16,311 nt of DNA from Fonsecaea monophora (lineage: Eukaryota; Ascomycota; Eurotiomycetes; Chaetothyriales; Herpotrichiellaceae). Within the stretch, counting starts at the first letter, position 1. The number at the start of each line of letters is the position of its first letter. The position numbers were made by a program, and so were the translations under genes. The notes under the pieces were generated by a model. That model made no database searches. It saw only the letters and a program-made list of their open reading frames with translations, and had not been told where the DNA came from. The stretch covers positions 1 through 16,311 of the forward strand of contig NW_019174144.1 in the NCBI RefSeq assembly GCF_001642475.1, given 5' to 3'. Positions 16,150 to 16,311 of the stretch are shown here, piece by piece.

Positions 16150-16167
16150 AAAAAAAAAAAAAAAAAA
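16150..16167. repeat. Homopolymer run of 18 A, start of an A/purine-rich tract
   Basis: Eighteen consecutive A followed by about 140 bases dominated by A and G with few T. It is low-complexity sequence at the window edge. Confidence 0.85.
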
Positions 16168-16311
16168 CAATAAAACACAAGATCAAAGAAGAAGAAAAGA
16201 AAAATAAAAAAAGCAGAAAGAAAACAAAAAGAAGAGACCAGACAATAAAATACAGAATCATACAAAGAGAAAGAAGAGAAACCACAGAGAAAACACATAC
16301 AAGAGATAACA

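Larger units (their letters stand above)
15857..16311. other. 3' flank of the Ulp1-type gene with homopolymer and purine-rich sequence
   Basis: The first part should be the 3' UTR. A GC hairpin lies at 16018-16035, a 15-G run at 16070-16084 and an 18-A run at 16150-16167. After about 16150 the plus strand is almost only purines plus C, with very few T. I see no gene; the long frames on the minus strand here are Phe/Pro low-complexity translations of these runs. Confidence 0.6.

Noticed and set aside
15617..16298. Long minus-strand frames at the right end of the window rich in Phe and Pro.
   Set aside because: They are translations of the A and G homopolymers and of the antisense of the Ulp1-type gene.

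Overview
The window is nuclear DNA of a filamentous ascomycete (Pezizomycotina). The evidence is compact protein genes broken by short GT-AG introns (46-101 bases in most genes) with CTAAC/CTGAC-type branch sites, a Zn2Cys6 transcription factor, a DASH-complex subunit, a Rho4-type GTPase and a fungal long-chain-base phosphatase. Both strands carry genes. I see no transposon, CRISPR array, prophage or biosynthetic core gene. Gene names rest on protein motifs read by eye. Splice sites were placed by frame, splice signals and fit to family sequence, not by transcripts.

Layout. 1-956: C-terminal half of a major facilitator transporter, cut by the window edge. 1364-2788 (minus): a three-exon Zn2Cys6 regulator, convergent with the transporter. 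3533-4019: a four-exon gene for the spliceosomal core protein Sm F, with three CACGTG boxes upstream. 4020-5829: gene-poor, with two weak candidate ORFs. 5830-6069: a small serine-rich protein. 6530-6853 (minus): another weak candidate. 7313-7473: a tRNA-Leu(UAG) gene with its usual anticodon-loop intron and a second, unexpected 64-base insertion in the D-loop. 7903-8704: the kinetochore gene DAD1. 9229-10159 (minus): rho4. 10835-12543: a sphingoid long-chain base phosphate phosphatase of the LCB3 type, divergent from rho4. 13208-15856: a large Ulp1-type SUMO protease. 15857-16311: 3' flank with long G and A runs.

The genes do not form a pathway. They are mostly housekeeping functions (splicing, chromosome segregation, septation and polarity, sphingolipid turnover, SUMO processing) beside a transporter and regulator pair that could be an accessory unit.

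The observation most worth checking is the tRNA-Leu gene. Its D-loop is interrupted by 64 bases that begin GTAAAT, contain GCTAAC 14 bases before the 3' end, and end TAG. Removing them restores an ordinary tRNA-Leu exactly. This looks like an mRNA-type (spliceosomal) intron inside a Pol III gene, which also carries a canonical endonuclease-type intron 23 bases further on. Other notable points are an Asn where the Ulp1 family has its catalytic Asp, a uORF whose stop overlaps the LCB3-type start codon, a six-base coding first exon in the Sm F gene, and a 12-bp perfect inverted repeat between rho4 and the phosphatase gene.
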